A stretch of DNA of 10,233 nt. It comes from Chloroflexota bacterium. GTDB lineage: Bacteria > Chloroflexota > Ktedonobacteria > Ktedonobacterales > Ktedonobacteraceae. The notes beneath the pieces are model-generated. The model was not told the origin of the DNA and did not search any database. It worked only from the letters and a program-made list of their open reading frames with translations. The position numbers and the translations under genes are program-made. The DNA is taken from positions 1-10,233 of the forward strand of contig VBHI01000046.1 in assembly GCA_005881495.1 (NCBI GenBank). The letters run 5' to 3'. Every line of letters begins with the position of its first letter. Within the stretch, counting starts at the first letter, position 1. Of this stretch, positions 1-7,071 are shown piece after piece.

Positions 1-183
1 CTCTTTGTGCGCGAGGATTCCGTCGAGGAAGAGTGGAGGATCGTAGACCCCGTCCTTGGAAACGTATCTCCTGTCCTGGAGTACACACCGAATACCTGGG
101 GACCGCCCGAAGCAGAACAACTTATCGCAGGTGATGGAGGCTGGCATAATCCCGCGCCAGGTGTGCCTCCAGGAGCCTCCTGA
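1..183 (+). CDS. zwf: Glucose-6-phosphate dehydrogenase, C-terminal end (partial)
   Basis: Frame 1 is open from the window edge to a TGA at 181-183 and encodes 60 residues. It reads like the extreme C terminus of glucose-6-phosphate dehydrogenase: EEEWRIVDPVLG, then a proline/tyrosine stretch, TWGPPEAEQLI, and a final GDGGWHNP. Family members end with a W-x-IVDP segment followed by a (S/T)WGP-x-x-A/E-x-x-LI segment. The enzyme oxidises glucose-6-phosphate with NADP+ as the first step of the oxidative pentose phosphate pathway, in the cytoplasm. The coenzyme-binding and catalytic parts lie outside the window, so intactness cannot be judged. The stop is 26 bases before the next gene, which suggests co-transcription with the GH3 gene. 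Confidence 0.85.
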   Translation, partial: LFVREDSVEEEWRIVDPVLGNVSPVLEYTPNTWGPPEAEQLIAGDGGWHNPAPGVPPGAS

Positions 184-209
184 CCACAACCAGCTAAAGA
201 GGAAATTGT

Positions 210-1583
210 ATGTCTAAAGATGTAGAACGATCCCAAATCATCCTGCCACCCGGGCGCGAGGCCAAGAGGGAAGCGGAGCAGAGCCTCTCGCTTCGCGCAC
301 CGCGGCGGAGACGACGCAGGATCGGCCTCATCCTCTCGCTGGCCCTGGTCACGCTGGCCGTGATCGTGGTCCTGACGGGACTGTTGATGCATTTCGGCTC
401 CACACACCCAGTTCCCCCGAGCAGGCAGACTACAGTACCGGCAGGGCCATACGGCCCTTTTATCAAACCACCCTATAATGCTTCTCAGGTGAATGCGCTC
501 ATGCACCTGGTCGATGGTATGACCTATAGGGAACTGGCTAATCTCTACGTTGCGCATATGTCGTTGGCCGAGAAGCTAGGCCAGATGATTATGACTGAGA
601 GCGAGCAGAACAACTATTCCGATGACCTGGACTATATGATTACCCAGCTGCATGTCGGCGGCATGATTATGTATGAATCCCACCTGCAGGCCGCCGGTCA
701 GGCCAGGGCGACAACCAGCCTGGCTCAGCAGCGTGCGAAGATTCCTCTCCTGACCTCGGTCGACGAAGAAGGCGGCATGTACGTCAATCGCCTGGAACAC
801 ATCTACGGTGCGCGGCCTGGTCCCTGGGAGATCTCCCAGTCGGGGAGTCTGAATTTTGATCGACAGCAAGGGGTGAAGATGGCTCACGACCTGCTCACAC
901 TCGGACTCAATACCGACCTGGCCCCTGATGTTGACGTGATGATTGTCCTTGGCTACGATACCGTCGATCGCACCTTTGGCACCACTGCAGCTCCGGTGAT
1001 CAAATATACCGGCCCCTATATCGAGGCCATGCAAAGCCACGGGCTGATTGCCTGTATGAAACACTATCCCGGCGGCCTGGGCGACACACCATACGACGCG
1101 CACGATATTCTGCCAACTGATAACCGCTCGCGGCAGCAAATCTACGCAACCGAACTTGCGCCATATAAGACCTTCATCAACTCGCCGAACCCGCTGATGC
1201 GGCCTGGGATGATTATGTCGACCGATGTGTTGATGCCCGCCATCGACCCAAACATGCCGACGGAACTCTCACACACATTCATGACCGACATCCTGCGCAA
1301 CGAGTTCGGCTACGATGGCGTGGTTCTCACCGATGCGCTCTATATGGGTGGCATTTCCGCGCGGTGGAGCGAGCCCGAAGCAGCGGTGCTGGCGATCCGG
1401 GCCGGCAACGACATGATCCTCGGTCCAATGGGGAGCGCTCGCACGGCGGCAGTGATCGAGGCACTCAAACAGGCACTCCACGATGGTCGACTCACGATGG
1501 CGCGCGTGAACGAGGCGGTGGCCCGCATCATTGCGCTAAAAATGCAGTACCACCTCTTACCTGTCACGCTGCCGAGGAATTAA
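210..1583 (+). CDS. Membrane-anchored GH3 glycosidase, NagZ-like (first of tandem pair)
   Basis: A 457-residue protein of glycoside hydrolase family 3 (single TIM-barrel type), expected to release terminal beta-linked N-acetylhexosamine or a related sugar outside the cell. Residues 1-37 are charged and end in an arginine run (32-37); 38-61 form one hydrophobic segment, so the catalytic domain (about 115-450) is predicted extracytoplasmic. Visible motifs are SVDEEGG (183-189, sugar-binding loop), LAPDVDV (237-243), KHYPG (284-288), DAH (296-298, the Asp-His pair that acts as general acid/base in NagZ enzymes) and VVLTDAL (371-377) with the likely nucleophile Asp375. The start is supported by AAAGAGGA at 196-203, six bases before the ATG. 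Odd points: the usual PGHG after KH(F/Y) reads PGGLG, and one extra residue lies between DEEGG and the following Arg. Substrate is not deducible; peptidoglycan or chitin fragments are plausible. No beta-sandwich C-terminal domain is present. Confidence 0.88.
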   Translation: MSKDVERSQIILPPGREAKREAEQSLSLRAPRRRRRRIGLILSLALVTLAVIVVLTGLLMHFGSTHPVPPSRQTTVPAGPYGPFIKPPYNASQVNALMHLVDGMTYRELANLYVAHMSLAEKLGQMIMTESEQNNYSDDLDYMITQLHVGGMIMYESHLQAAGQARATTSLAQQRAKIPLLTSVDEEGGMYVNRLEHIYGARPGPWEISQSGSLNFDRQQGVKMAHDLLTLGLNTDLAPDVDVMIVLGYDTVDRTFGTTAAPVIKYTGPYIEAMQSHGLIACMKHYPGGLGDTPYDAHDILPTDNRSRQQIYATELAPYKTFINSPNPLMRPGMIMSTDVLMPAIDPNMPTELSHTFMTDILRNEFGYDGVVLTDALYMGGISARWSEPEAAVLAIRAGNDMILGPMGSARTAAVIEALKQALHDGRLTMARVNEAVARIIALKMQYHLLPVTLPRN

Positions 1584-1602
1584 TGGCGGTACGCAACAAA
1601 CA

Positions 1603-1630
1603 TTCGCAAATTCGCGTTACCACGTATAAG
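1603..1630 (+). promoter_or_regulatory. Possible promoter for second GH3 gene
   Basis: TTCGCA (1603-1608) and TATAAG (1625-1630) are separated by 16 bases and match the sigma-70 consensus at 4/6 and 5/6 positions. They lie in the 120-base gap between the two GH3 genes, about 75 bases before the second start codon. The gap contains no convincing terminator, so read-through from the first GH3 gene is equally possible. This is a pattern match only. Confidence 0.25.
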
Positions 1631-1703
1631 CGGGTTGCTAACCGAACTAAACGATGCCTTATCATTTATTTTTAAGTGAAGCCAGAAAAAAACAGGAGTC
1701 TTT

Positions 1704-3065
1704 ATGCCAATACTGACAGAACAGCCGCAGATGCCTCTCCCTCCACAGCAAGGATCGCTCAGGAATCCGGTTTCAGGGGAGGAGCGACTGCCGGAACGCC
1801 CCAGGAGACGCAAGGCTGCTGGATTGGCAAAGGTGCTGGTTCTGGTGATACTCGCCTTCATCGTCACACTCATCGGAGGGGATATCCAGCAAATGGTGGC
1901 AGGTTCAGCGACGCCCACCACGCTGCAGGCATTCGTAGCCACGGGTCCCTTCATTCAGACACCACTCAGCCCGGACCAGGTGGAGAAACTACACCAGATC
2001 TCGGCGTACTTGAGCTACAAGACCCTTGCCAAAATGTATCTCTCGCGTATGACCCTTAATCAGAAGCTGGGTCAGCTTTTCATGGTGCAGTATTGGGGCT
2101 ACTCTTACTCAGCCGACCTGGAGACGATGATCCACAATCAGTACGCGGGCGGCGTAATTATGTATGGCGCCCAGATGAACACCTATAATCAGGCGAAAAA
2201 CGATATTGCACATATGCAGAAGAAGGCCTGGATGCCACTGCTGATCTCCGCCGATGAGGAGGGGGGCTTTGTCGAGCGCATTATGAATATCTTCGGGCAT
2301 CGTCCGGGGGCCCTGGAAACATATCAGACAGGGAAGATAGAGAACGCGGCGAAGCTGGGGCACAGCATCGCGCACGACTTGCACTCACTGGGAATCAACA
2401 CGGACCTTGCGCCAGACGTGGATGTGCCTGTGGTAATGGGGCCAGACCAGTATATGCGTACCTGGGGCTACACGCCGCAGTCGGTGATCCGATGGGCTGG
2501 AACCTACCTGCGTGCTATCCAGGGAGATGGGGAGATCGGCTCCCTCAAACACTTCCCAGGCCTTGGTGCCGCCACTACGGACGCTCACGTAGAACTACCA
2601 GTGGTCAAGCGCTCACTGGACCAGCTCTACTCGACCGAGCTGGCACCCTACAAATACTTTGCACAGACACAGAACAGGCTGGAGATTCCAGGTATGATTA
2701 TGACGACCGACGTGCTGATGCCAGCGGTTGACCCGAACATGCCAGCGGAACTCTCGCACCCCTTCGTCACCGATATCCTGCGCCATCAGTTTGGCTATGA
2801 CGGCGTCGTCCTCACCGACGCGCTCTACATGCTGGGTATTGCGAAGAAGTGGAGCCTGCCCCAGGCCGTGGTGCTCGCGATTGAGGCAGGCAACGACATG
2901 ATCCTGGGAATACGCGATTCCTACGATCTGAGTTCCTCGGTCGCGGCTATCAAGCAGGCCATCGCCGGTGGAGGGCTCTCGATGGCACGCATCAATCAGT
3001 CAGTGGAACGTATCATCGCCCTGAAGATCCAGTACCACCTCTGGCCCAGCACGCCAGAGCTTTAA
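1704..3065 (+). CDS. Membrane-anchored GH3 glycosidase, NagZ-like (second of tandem pair)
   Basis: A 453-residue paralogue of the preceding gene with the same layout: a proline-rich, basic N-terminal tail (1-38), one membrane segment (about 40-58) and an extracytoplasmic GH3 TIM-barrel (about 112-447). Motifs are SADEEGG (182-188), LAPDVDV (235-241), KHFPG (282-286), DAH (293-295, probable Asp-His general acid/base pair) and VVLTDAL (368-374) with likely nucleophile Asp372. Over a 54-residue C-terminal block (349-402 here, 352-405 in the neighbour) 42 residues are identical, so the pair is a diverged tandem duplication. The N-terminal tails are unrelated in sequence. The start is backed by AGGAG at 1694-1698, five bases before the ATG. 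The usual His of the PGHG motif is replaced (PGLGA). It probably cleaves a terminal beta-linked amino sugar; the exact substrate is unknown. Confidence 0.88.
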   Translation: MPILTEQPQMPLPPQQGSLRNPVSGEERLPERPRRRKAAGLAKVLVLVILAFIVTLIGGDIQQMVAGSATPTTLQAFVATGPFIQTPLSPDQVEKLHQISAYLSYKTLAKMYLSRMTLNQKLGQLFMVQYWGYSYSADLETMIHNQYAGGVIMYGAQMNTYNQAKNDIAHMQKKAWMPLLISADEEGGFVERIMNIFGHRPGALETYQTGKIENAAKLGHSIAHDLHSLGINTDLAPDVDVPVVMGPDQYMRTWGYTPQSVIRWAGTYLRAIQGDGEIGSLKHFPGLGAATTDAHVELPVVKRSLDQLYSTELAPYKYFAQTQNRLEIPGMIMTTDVLMPAVDPNMPAELSHPFVTDILRHQFGYDGVVLTDALYMLGIAKKWSLPQAVVLAIEAGNDMILGIRDSYDLSSSVAAIKQAIAGGGLSMARINQSVERIIALKIQYHLWPSTPEL

Positions 3066-3079
3066 GGGCTGGCTCCCTT
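3064..3079. terminator. Weak hairpin between convergent genes
   Basis: AAGGG (3064-3068) pairs with CCCTT (3075-3079) around a six-base loop, directly at the stop codon of the second GH3 gene and about 30 bases from the end of the convergent deacetylase gene. There is no T run after it on either strand, so it is at best a weak bidirectional terminator. Confidence 0.25.
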
Positions 3080-3107
3080 CGTGACCTGTAGCAACGCGGC
3101 GAGCCGT

Positions 3108-4427
3108 TTACGATACATGTAAGGTCGTATTCAAAATGCCGATGTAGGCGTCGATACTCTCACCGCCACTAACACGGATACGATTCAACTGATACGGGGT
3201 CTGGACATTCTGGACGGCTGTGAACGTCGCAGGATAGCAGAAGAATTGAATCGGCTCACCAAGCTGCTTTTCTAGCGTTTGTTTGGAGCGAACAAGTTCA
3301 GATTGCGTGCTTGTTCCCGCGGGCGGTTCTCCTATGTTAACGTGATGAACGGTGTGTGAAGATATTTGCATACCAACGCGAGCAAGAGTACGGACCTGAG
3401 CCCATGTCATATACCATCCACCAATCATACCGGTAATGATGTAAAAGACCCCCCTATAATGATGAGCTAACAACACTGGCAAGGCATCGGTATACACATC
3501 CTCGTAGCCATCGTCAAAGGTCAGCATCACTGGATGGGCAGGGAGTGCTTTTCCATAGTAAAACGCATCAAAGAGTTCGGTTTGTGAAATGCTATGATAC
3601 CCATGTTGCTGAAGCCAGATCATCTGCTGGTCAAAGTCGGCCGTTGTCACCGTCAGGTTGTAGTCAAGAAGATTTGTGGTAGGTTTGTGAGAAACATGGT
3701 GGTACATAAAGATAGGAACAACGAGCGTGCTTCCATGGGGCGAAGCCGGCACGAGAATAGGTGCTTCTGGATCTGCCGGCCCGGCAATAAGCACCTGCCA
3801 TGCATGATTGTTCTGGACCAGAGCAAAGTCGATTTCGTTGAACAGCCCATGATTCAAGGCAAACTCAGAGGGAGCTGTGAGTAACCCCTTTGGAGCGGAC
3901 AGCTGAAGAGAGACGCGAAGAGTGGCCACATTGGAATAGATGAGCGTTGTATCAGGGTTATACCACGAATGCTCCAGTTGGACAGTGCTCGAACTATAGC
4001 TGCTGAACTTCAAGGCGCCAAACTTTGTTTGTTCAAAATGAATGAATTCACCTTCTCCTTTCCAGAGCTGTTGGGCATCTGGATGGAGCAGAGACCACAT
4101 CGTTTTCCAGTCCTTCTGCATCATGGCTTCCATAAAATGGTTCACGACATAATCTACGTTTGACGAGTGTAAAGGGGCCGATGACGAAGGGAGAGATGGC
4201 AACTGGTAGTGCGCATTTGGATAAAGCATTACATAGAGGAGAGGCGAGGAAAGGTAAAGGACATTATATGCTGAGGTTATCGCCGCAAAAAAAACTCCAC
4301 TCAGCAGGAGTGTACACAAAAGCAGGCCTATCGACTTCCGTAGCGTTCTCACCGGTCGATATTGCCTCTCCACGGCTACAGGTATTGTGGGCTGTTGCCC
4401 TCCTGAGAACTCTTCAATAGATTGCAT
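3108..4427 (-). CDS. Membrane-anchored polysaccharide deacetylase (CE4/NodB, PgaB-like) with shortened C-terminal part
   Basis: A 439-residue protein. Residues 1-31 are cytoplasmic, 33-58 form one membrane segment, 90-215 form a region that looks like an NTF2-type fold (VVNHFMEAMMQKDW and following; inferred), and 237 onward is a NodB deacetylase domain. CE4 enzymes remove N-acetyl groups from glycans such as peptidoglycan, chitin or poly-N-acetylglucosamine, using a metal. Visible motifs are MYHHV (241-245), TFDDG (303-307, catalytic and metal Asp305/Asp306), SHTVHH (357-362, metal His358/His362), FCYP (396-399) and RIRVSGG (416-422). Between FCYP and RIRV there are only 16 residues; from memory PgaB-like relatives have clearly more, including the last beta-strand and helix. 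An in-frame stop lies just before the ATG, so the start cannot be further upstream. The ribosome site (GAGGA) is about 13 bases away, which is long. The gene converges on the GH3 pair and has visibly lower GC than the amylosucrase gene. Confidence 0.87.
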   Translation of the reverse strand: MQSIEEFSGGQQPTIPVAVERQYRPVRTLRKSIGLLLCTLLLSGVFFAAITSAYNVLYLSSPLLYVMLYPNAHYQLPSLPSSSAPLHSSNVDYVVNHFMEAMMQKDWKTMWSLLHPDAQQLWKGEGEFIHFEQTKFGALKFSSYSSSTVQLEHSWYNPDTTLIYSNVATLRVSLQLSAPKGLLTAPSEFALNHGLFNEIDFALVQNNHAWQVLIAGPADPEAPILVPASPHGSTLVVPIFMYHHVSHKPTTNLLDYNLTVTTADFDQQMIWLQQHGYHSISQTELFDAFYYGKALPAHPVMLTFDDGYEDVYTDALPVLLAHHYRGVFYIITGMIGGWYMTWAQVRTLARVGMQISSHTVHHVNIGEPPAGTSTQSELVRSKQTLEKQLGEPIQFFCYPATFTAVQNVQTPYQLNRIRVSGGESIDAYIGILNTTLHVS

Positions 4428-4464
4428 CTAACCAACATATTCCTCGTTCTTTAAACGCCAGATC

Positions 4465-4470
4465 ATCATA
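4465..4470 (-). promoter_or_regulatory. Possible -10 element of the deacetylase gene
   Basis: On the minus strand this reads TATGAT (5/6 to TATAAT), about 40 bases before the deacetylase start codon. No good -35 element is seen 16-18 bases upstream, so the call rests on one hexamer. Confidence 0.3.
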
Positions 4471-4537
4471 CCATAAAGTACATGAATAGCGAAGAAAGAA
4501 GGACTTTTTTCTTTAGCGAGGTTGCCTAAGAACCATC

Positions 4538-4561
4538 AAATGCGTCAAAACGGTCGCATTT
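4538..4561. promoter_or_regulatory. Perfect 7-bp inverted repeat in divergent intergenic region
   Basis: AAATGCG (4538-4544) and CGCATTT (4555-4561) form a perfect inverted repeat with a 10-base centre. It lies between the divergent deacetylase and amylosucrase genes. The right arm overlaps the position expected for the -35 of the putative amylosucrase promoter, as an operator for a dimeric regulator would. The short T run after the right arm means a weak terminator on the + strand cannot be excluded, but no + strand gene ends upstream. Confidence 0.4.
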
Positions 4562-4568
4562 TTCCACT

Positions 4569-4594
4569 ATCTCAGGTATACTTGCTCTTGAGAT
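4569..4594 (+). promoter_or_regulatory. Inverted repeat enclosing a putative -10 element of the amylosucrase gene
   Basis: ATCTCAGG (4569-4576) and CTTGAGAT (4587-4594) are complementary over eight positions with one G-T pair. They enclose TATACT (4577-4582), a 5/6 match to the -10 consensus about 75 bases before the amylosucrase ATG. The hexamer 17 bases upstream (TCGCAT) is a poor -35, so the promoter, if real, probably needs an activator or is controlled through the flanking repeats. No experimental support; this is pattern recognition. Confidence 0.35.
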
Positions 4595-4655
4595 GGCATA
4601 CGCCTGACTTCTTCCTCCCAAAAGAGTCGGCAGGCCGGTACAGAGGGGGTACGAT

Positions 4656-6620
4656 ATGACTGATGCAGAGCAGGTTCAGCAGCAAGCGGCCTTGTCACTC
4701 GAGCGACTATGGCCGCGCCTGGAGATCACCTTTCGGGACGAAGCCAACACCGCGCCCGCCGACTGGCGCGCGTTCGAAACGCGGCTGCGGCACGAGTGGG
4801 AACGGCTATTCGGGCTACTGATCGGTCTTTATGGCGGACAATACGACTTTTTCTACCACCTTGAGGAGATCCTGGGCGCGGTAGCGCGCAGCTGGCTCAC
4901 ACGGCCGACCTGGCTCAAGCAGTTGGATGCGCGGCGCGAAGTCCCACCCGCGTGGTTTCAGTCGCAGCAGATGGTTGGCGGCATGTGTTACGTTGATCTG
5001 TTCGCCGGGACACTGAATGGCTTGCGCGACCGGTTGCCCTACTTAAAAAAGCTCGGACTCACCTATCTGCACATGATGCCGCTGTTCGAATCGCCCGAGG
5101 GGAATAGCGACGGCGGCTACGCCGTAAGCAGCTACCGTCGCGTCAACCCCAGACTCGGCACGATCGGAGAGCTAGCCGGGCTGGCTCGCGAGTTCCAGGA
5201 GCATGGCATCAGCCTGGTGCTCGACTTCGTCTTCAACCACACCTCCGACGAGCACGAGTGGGCGCGGCGGGCCCAGGCTGGCGACCAGGAGTACGAGCGC
5301 TTCTACTTTCTCTTCCCCGACCGGACGGTACCCGACGCCTACGAGCGCACGCTGCGTGAGATCTTCCCCACCGTGCGCCGCGGTAGCTTTACCTGGCGTG
5401 AGGACATACACAAGTGGGTCTGGACGACCTTCAACAGCTTTCAATGGGATCTGAACTACGCCAACCCGGCGGTCTTCCGTGCGATGGCCGAGGAGATGCT
5501 GTTCATCGCCAACACCGGCGTGGAGTTCCTCAGGCTCGACGCGGTCGCGTTCATCTGGAAGCGTATGGGTACCAACTGCGAGAACCAACCAGAAGCTCAC
5601 CAGATCATCCAGGCATTTAACTCCATCCTGAGAATAGCCGCCCCCGCGATGCTGTTCAAGTCCGAGGCTATCGTCCACCCCGACGACGTGCTGAGCTACA
5701 TCAGCCCGCGGGAGTGCCAGATAAGCTACAACCCACTGCTGATGGCGCTGCTGTGGGAGGCGCTGGCGACCGGCGAGGTCAAGCTGCTCGATCACTCGAT
5801 GCGCCACCGTTTCCGGCTGCCGCAGGGTACGGCCTGGGTGAACTACCTGCGCTCGCACGACGATATCGGCTGGACTTTTGACGACAACGACGCCCGCTGG
5901 AAGTGGATCGATCCGACCGGCCACCGGACGTTCCTGAACCAGTTCTACATTGGGCGCTTCCCCGGCTCTTTTGCACGCGGCATGCCGTTCCAGGAGAACC
6001 CGAACACCGGCGACGCCCGCGTCTCAGGCACGCTGGCCGCGCTGGCGGGGTTGGAGCAGGCGATCCAGTCGGCAGACGAGCAGCAGATTGAGCTGGCCGC
6101 GCGGCGCATCCTGATGCTGTACAGCATCATCTTGAGCATCGGCGGTATCCCGTTGATCTACCTGGGCGACGAGGTCGGCACGCTGAACGAGTACTCGTTC
6201 GCCTCTGATCCGAACAAGGCCGACGACAGCCGTTGGGTCCACCGCCCCAAGGCTGACTGGGCCTGGCAGGAGAGGGTACGGAATGATCCCAGCTCGCCGC
6301 ACGGCCACATTTTCGCGGAGTTGGTGCGGCTGATCGCACTGCGTAAGCAGCAACCGGCGATCTACGATAGCGATACGGAGTTCGTCAAAACCGGCAACGG
6401 GCATCTTTTCGGCTACGTCCGTCACAGCGGCAGCCAACGACTATTCGTAGTGGCCAATTTCTCCAATCATCCGCAGGAGATGGATGCCAACCAGCTGCGG
6501 GTGTACGGGGCGGGCTACCGCTTCACCGACCTGATCAGCGGCCAAACGCTCACGGCAGAGCGGCCGTTGCGGCTGGAACCCTACCAGTGTGTGTGGCTGG
6601 AGGCATGCAGTGCTGTCTGA
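4656..6620 (+). CDS. Amylosucrase (GH13 subfamily 4)
   Basis: A 654-residue cytoplasmic-type enzyme without signal peptide, close in length and motif order to Neisseria polysaccharea amylosucrase (636 residues). It uses sucrose as glucosyl donor, making alpha-1,4-glucan and releasing fructose, with some hydrolysis and isomer formation. An N-terminal helical domain (about 1-100) precedes the (beta/alpha)8 barrel: [11 protein letters not shown] (108-118), [10 protein letters not shown] (151-160), [13 protein letters not shown] (190-202), FLRLDAVAF (291-299) with nucleophile Asp295, [10 protein letters not shown] (334-343) with acid/base Glu337, and [10 protein letters not shown] (399-408) with transition-state stabiliser Asp402. 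Asp152 and Arg526 (in KADDSRW) correspond to the salt bridge that closes the sucrose pocket in the Neisseria enzyme. The C-terminal beta domain ends at [15 protein letters not shown] (4643-4649), six bases upstream, fixes the start. It appears to stand alone, with its own upstream region. A sucrose hydrolase of the same subfamily is the main alternative. Confidence 0.94.
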   Translation: MTDAEQVQQQAALSLERLWPRLEITFRDEANTAPADWRAFETRLRHEWERLFGLLIGLYGGQYDFFYHLEEILGAVARSWLTRPTWLKQLDARREVPPAWFQSQQMVGGMCYVDLFAGTLNGLRDRLPYLKKLGLTYLHMMPLFESPEGNSDGGYAVSSYRRVNPRLGTIGELAGLAREFQEHGISLVLDFVFNHTSDEHEWARRAQAGDQEYERFYFLFPDRTVPDAYERTLREIFPTVRRGSFTWREDIHKWVWTTFNSFQWDLNYANPAVFRAMAEEMLFIANTGVEFLRLDAVAFIWKRMGTNCENQPEAHQIIQAFNSILRIAAPAMLFKSEAIVHPDDVLSYISPRECQISYNPLLMALLWEALATGEVKLLDHSMRHRFRLPQGTAWVNYLRSHDDIGWTFDDNDARWKWIDPTGHRTFLNQFYIGRFPGSFARGMPFQENPNTGDARVSGTLAALAGLEQAIQSADEQQIELAARRILMLYSIILSIGGIPLIYLGDEVGTLNEYSFASDPNKADDSRWVHRPKADWAWQERVRNDPSSPHGHIFAELVRLIALRKQQPAIYDSDTEFVKTGNGHLFGYVRHSGSQRLFVVANFSNHPQEMDANQLRVYGAGYRFTDLISGQTLTAERPLRLEPYQCVWLEACSAV

Positions 6621-6653
6621 GGAAAGTATTGGTGTGGCTCCTATCAAGGATGC

Positions 6654-6674
6654 CATAACGAATTTTGTGTAACG
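6654..6674 (+). repeat. Left terminal inverted repeat of the IS256-like remnant
   Basis: Aligned with the reverse complement of 7045-7067, this segment matches at about 15 positions with one gap. Shared core, left versus right: CATAACGAATTTTGTG and CACAGCGAAATTTTATG. The right copy immediately follows the last recognisable transposase codon. Confidence 0.5.
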
Positions 6675-6718
6675 ACGAGTTGTGAAACAAGACTTCGGTG
6701 AGCAATTACTTCAGGCAT

Positions 6719-6739
6719 AGACCGTCCCTTTGACGGTCT
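6719..6739. terminator. Strong 8-bp hairpin upstream of the transposase remnant
   Basis: AGACCGTC (6719-6726) and GACGGTCT (6732-6739) form a perfect stem with a five-base loop. Only a short, interrupted T stretch follows (TTCATT), so it is an imperfect intrinsic terminator. It lies inside the element, between the left repeat and the transposase start, where it could block read-through from the amylosucrase gene into the transposase. Confidence 0.5.
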
Positions 6740-6765
6740 TCATTCAGTCACAGAAGGAGGACGCT

Positions 6766-7047
6766 ATGCCTGTTCATCGTCAGAAGAAGGAGACTACAGC
6801 TCACACCCCTGGCTCAACCCAGCAGCTGCCAACTTCACCGCTGCCCGATCAGCAAGAATTCCACCAGCATCTACGTGCCCTGGCTCGTGGAGCAGTGCGG
6901 GTGGTGATCGAGGAAGTGATGCGTGAAGAGCTCGATCAGTTCCTTGGAGTAGTTTGGGGAGAACGTAGCCCCAAGCGTAAAGGCTATCGCAACGGCACCT
7001 AAACGCGTGATCTGGTGACCTCCACTGGTCGACTCGAGGACATCCGC
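6766..7047 (+). pseudogene. IS256-family (mutator-type) transposase, N-terminal fragment with in-frame stop
   Basis: The ATG at 6766 follows AAGGAGG (6754-6760) by five bases. The frame encodes 78 residues ending in LGVVWGERSPKRKGYRNGT, the N-terminal signature of IS256-type (Transposase_mut) enzymes, then hits TAA at 7000-7002. Directly after the stop the same frame continues with TRDLVTSTGRLEDIR (7003-7047), also family sequence. The stop therefore replaces a residue, most likely Tyr (TAC or TAT to TAA), and is not a natural end. After 7047 the homology ends at the right terminal repeat. Intact family members have roughly 400 residues with a DDE catalytic triad; none of the triad is present. 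Not functional. Confidence 0.85.
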
Positions 7048-7067
7048 TTGCATAAAATTTCGCTGTG
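7045..7067 (-). repeat. Right terminal inverted repeat of the IS256-like remnant
   Basis: Reverse-complement partner of the left repeat at 6654-6674, with TGCATAAAATTTCGCTGTG on the + strand. The transposase reading frame breaks into it at 7047, which is what an internal deletion running from codon 94 to the element's end would leave. Confidence 0.5.
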
Positions 7068-7071
7068 ATGC

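Larger units (their letters stand above)
6654..7067 (+). mobile_element. Internally deleted IS256-family element (MITE-like remnant)
   Basis: About 414 bases bounded by imperfect terminal inverted repeats (left 6654-6674, right 7045-7067). The left end contains AATTTTGTGTAA, typical in character for IS256-family termini. Between them lie a hairpin, a ribosome site and the first part of a transposase gene, which passes directly into the right terminal repeat at about 7047. Most of the transposase, including its catalytic residues, is gone, so the element could move only if an intact relative supplies transposase. GATGC flanks it on both sides (6649-6653 and 7067-7071), shorter than the 8-9 bp target duplication usual for this family. 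Exact ends are uncertain by a few bases. Confidence 0.6.

Noticed and set aside
576..1139. A 187-codon minus-strand open frame within the first GH3 gene
   Set aside because: Antisense shadow of a conserved coding region; no family features.
5172..5924. A 250-codon minus-strand open frame inside the amylosucrase gene
   Set aside because: It lies fully antisense to a strongly conserved gene, has no recognisable motif and arises from the GC-rich codon bias of the real gene.
6730..6765. An upstream TTG start for the transposase fragment
   Set aside because: The TTG lies in the hairpin at 6719-6739, while the ATG at 6766 has a perfect AAGGAGG five bases upstream.
6649..7071. GATGC on both sides of the IS remnant as a target-site duplication
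   Set aside because: Five shared bases are too few to be persuasive, and IS256-family elements usually duplicate 8-9 bases. Kept only as a note.
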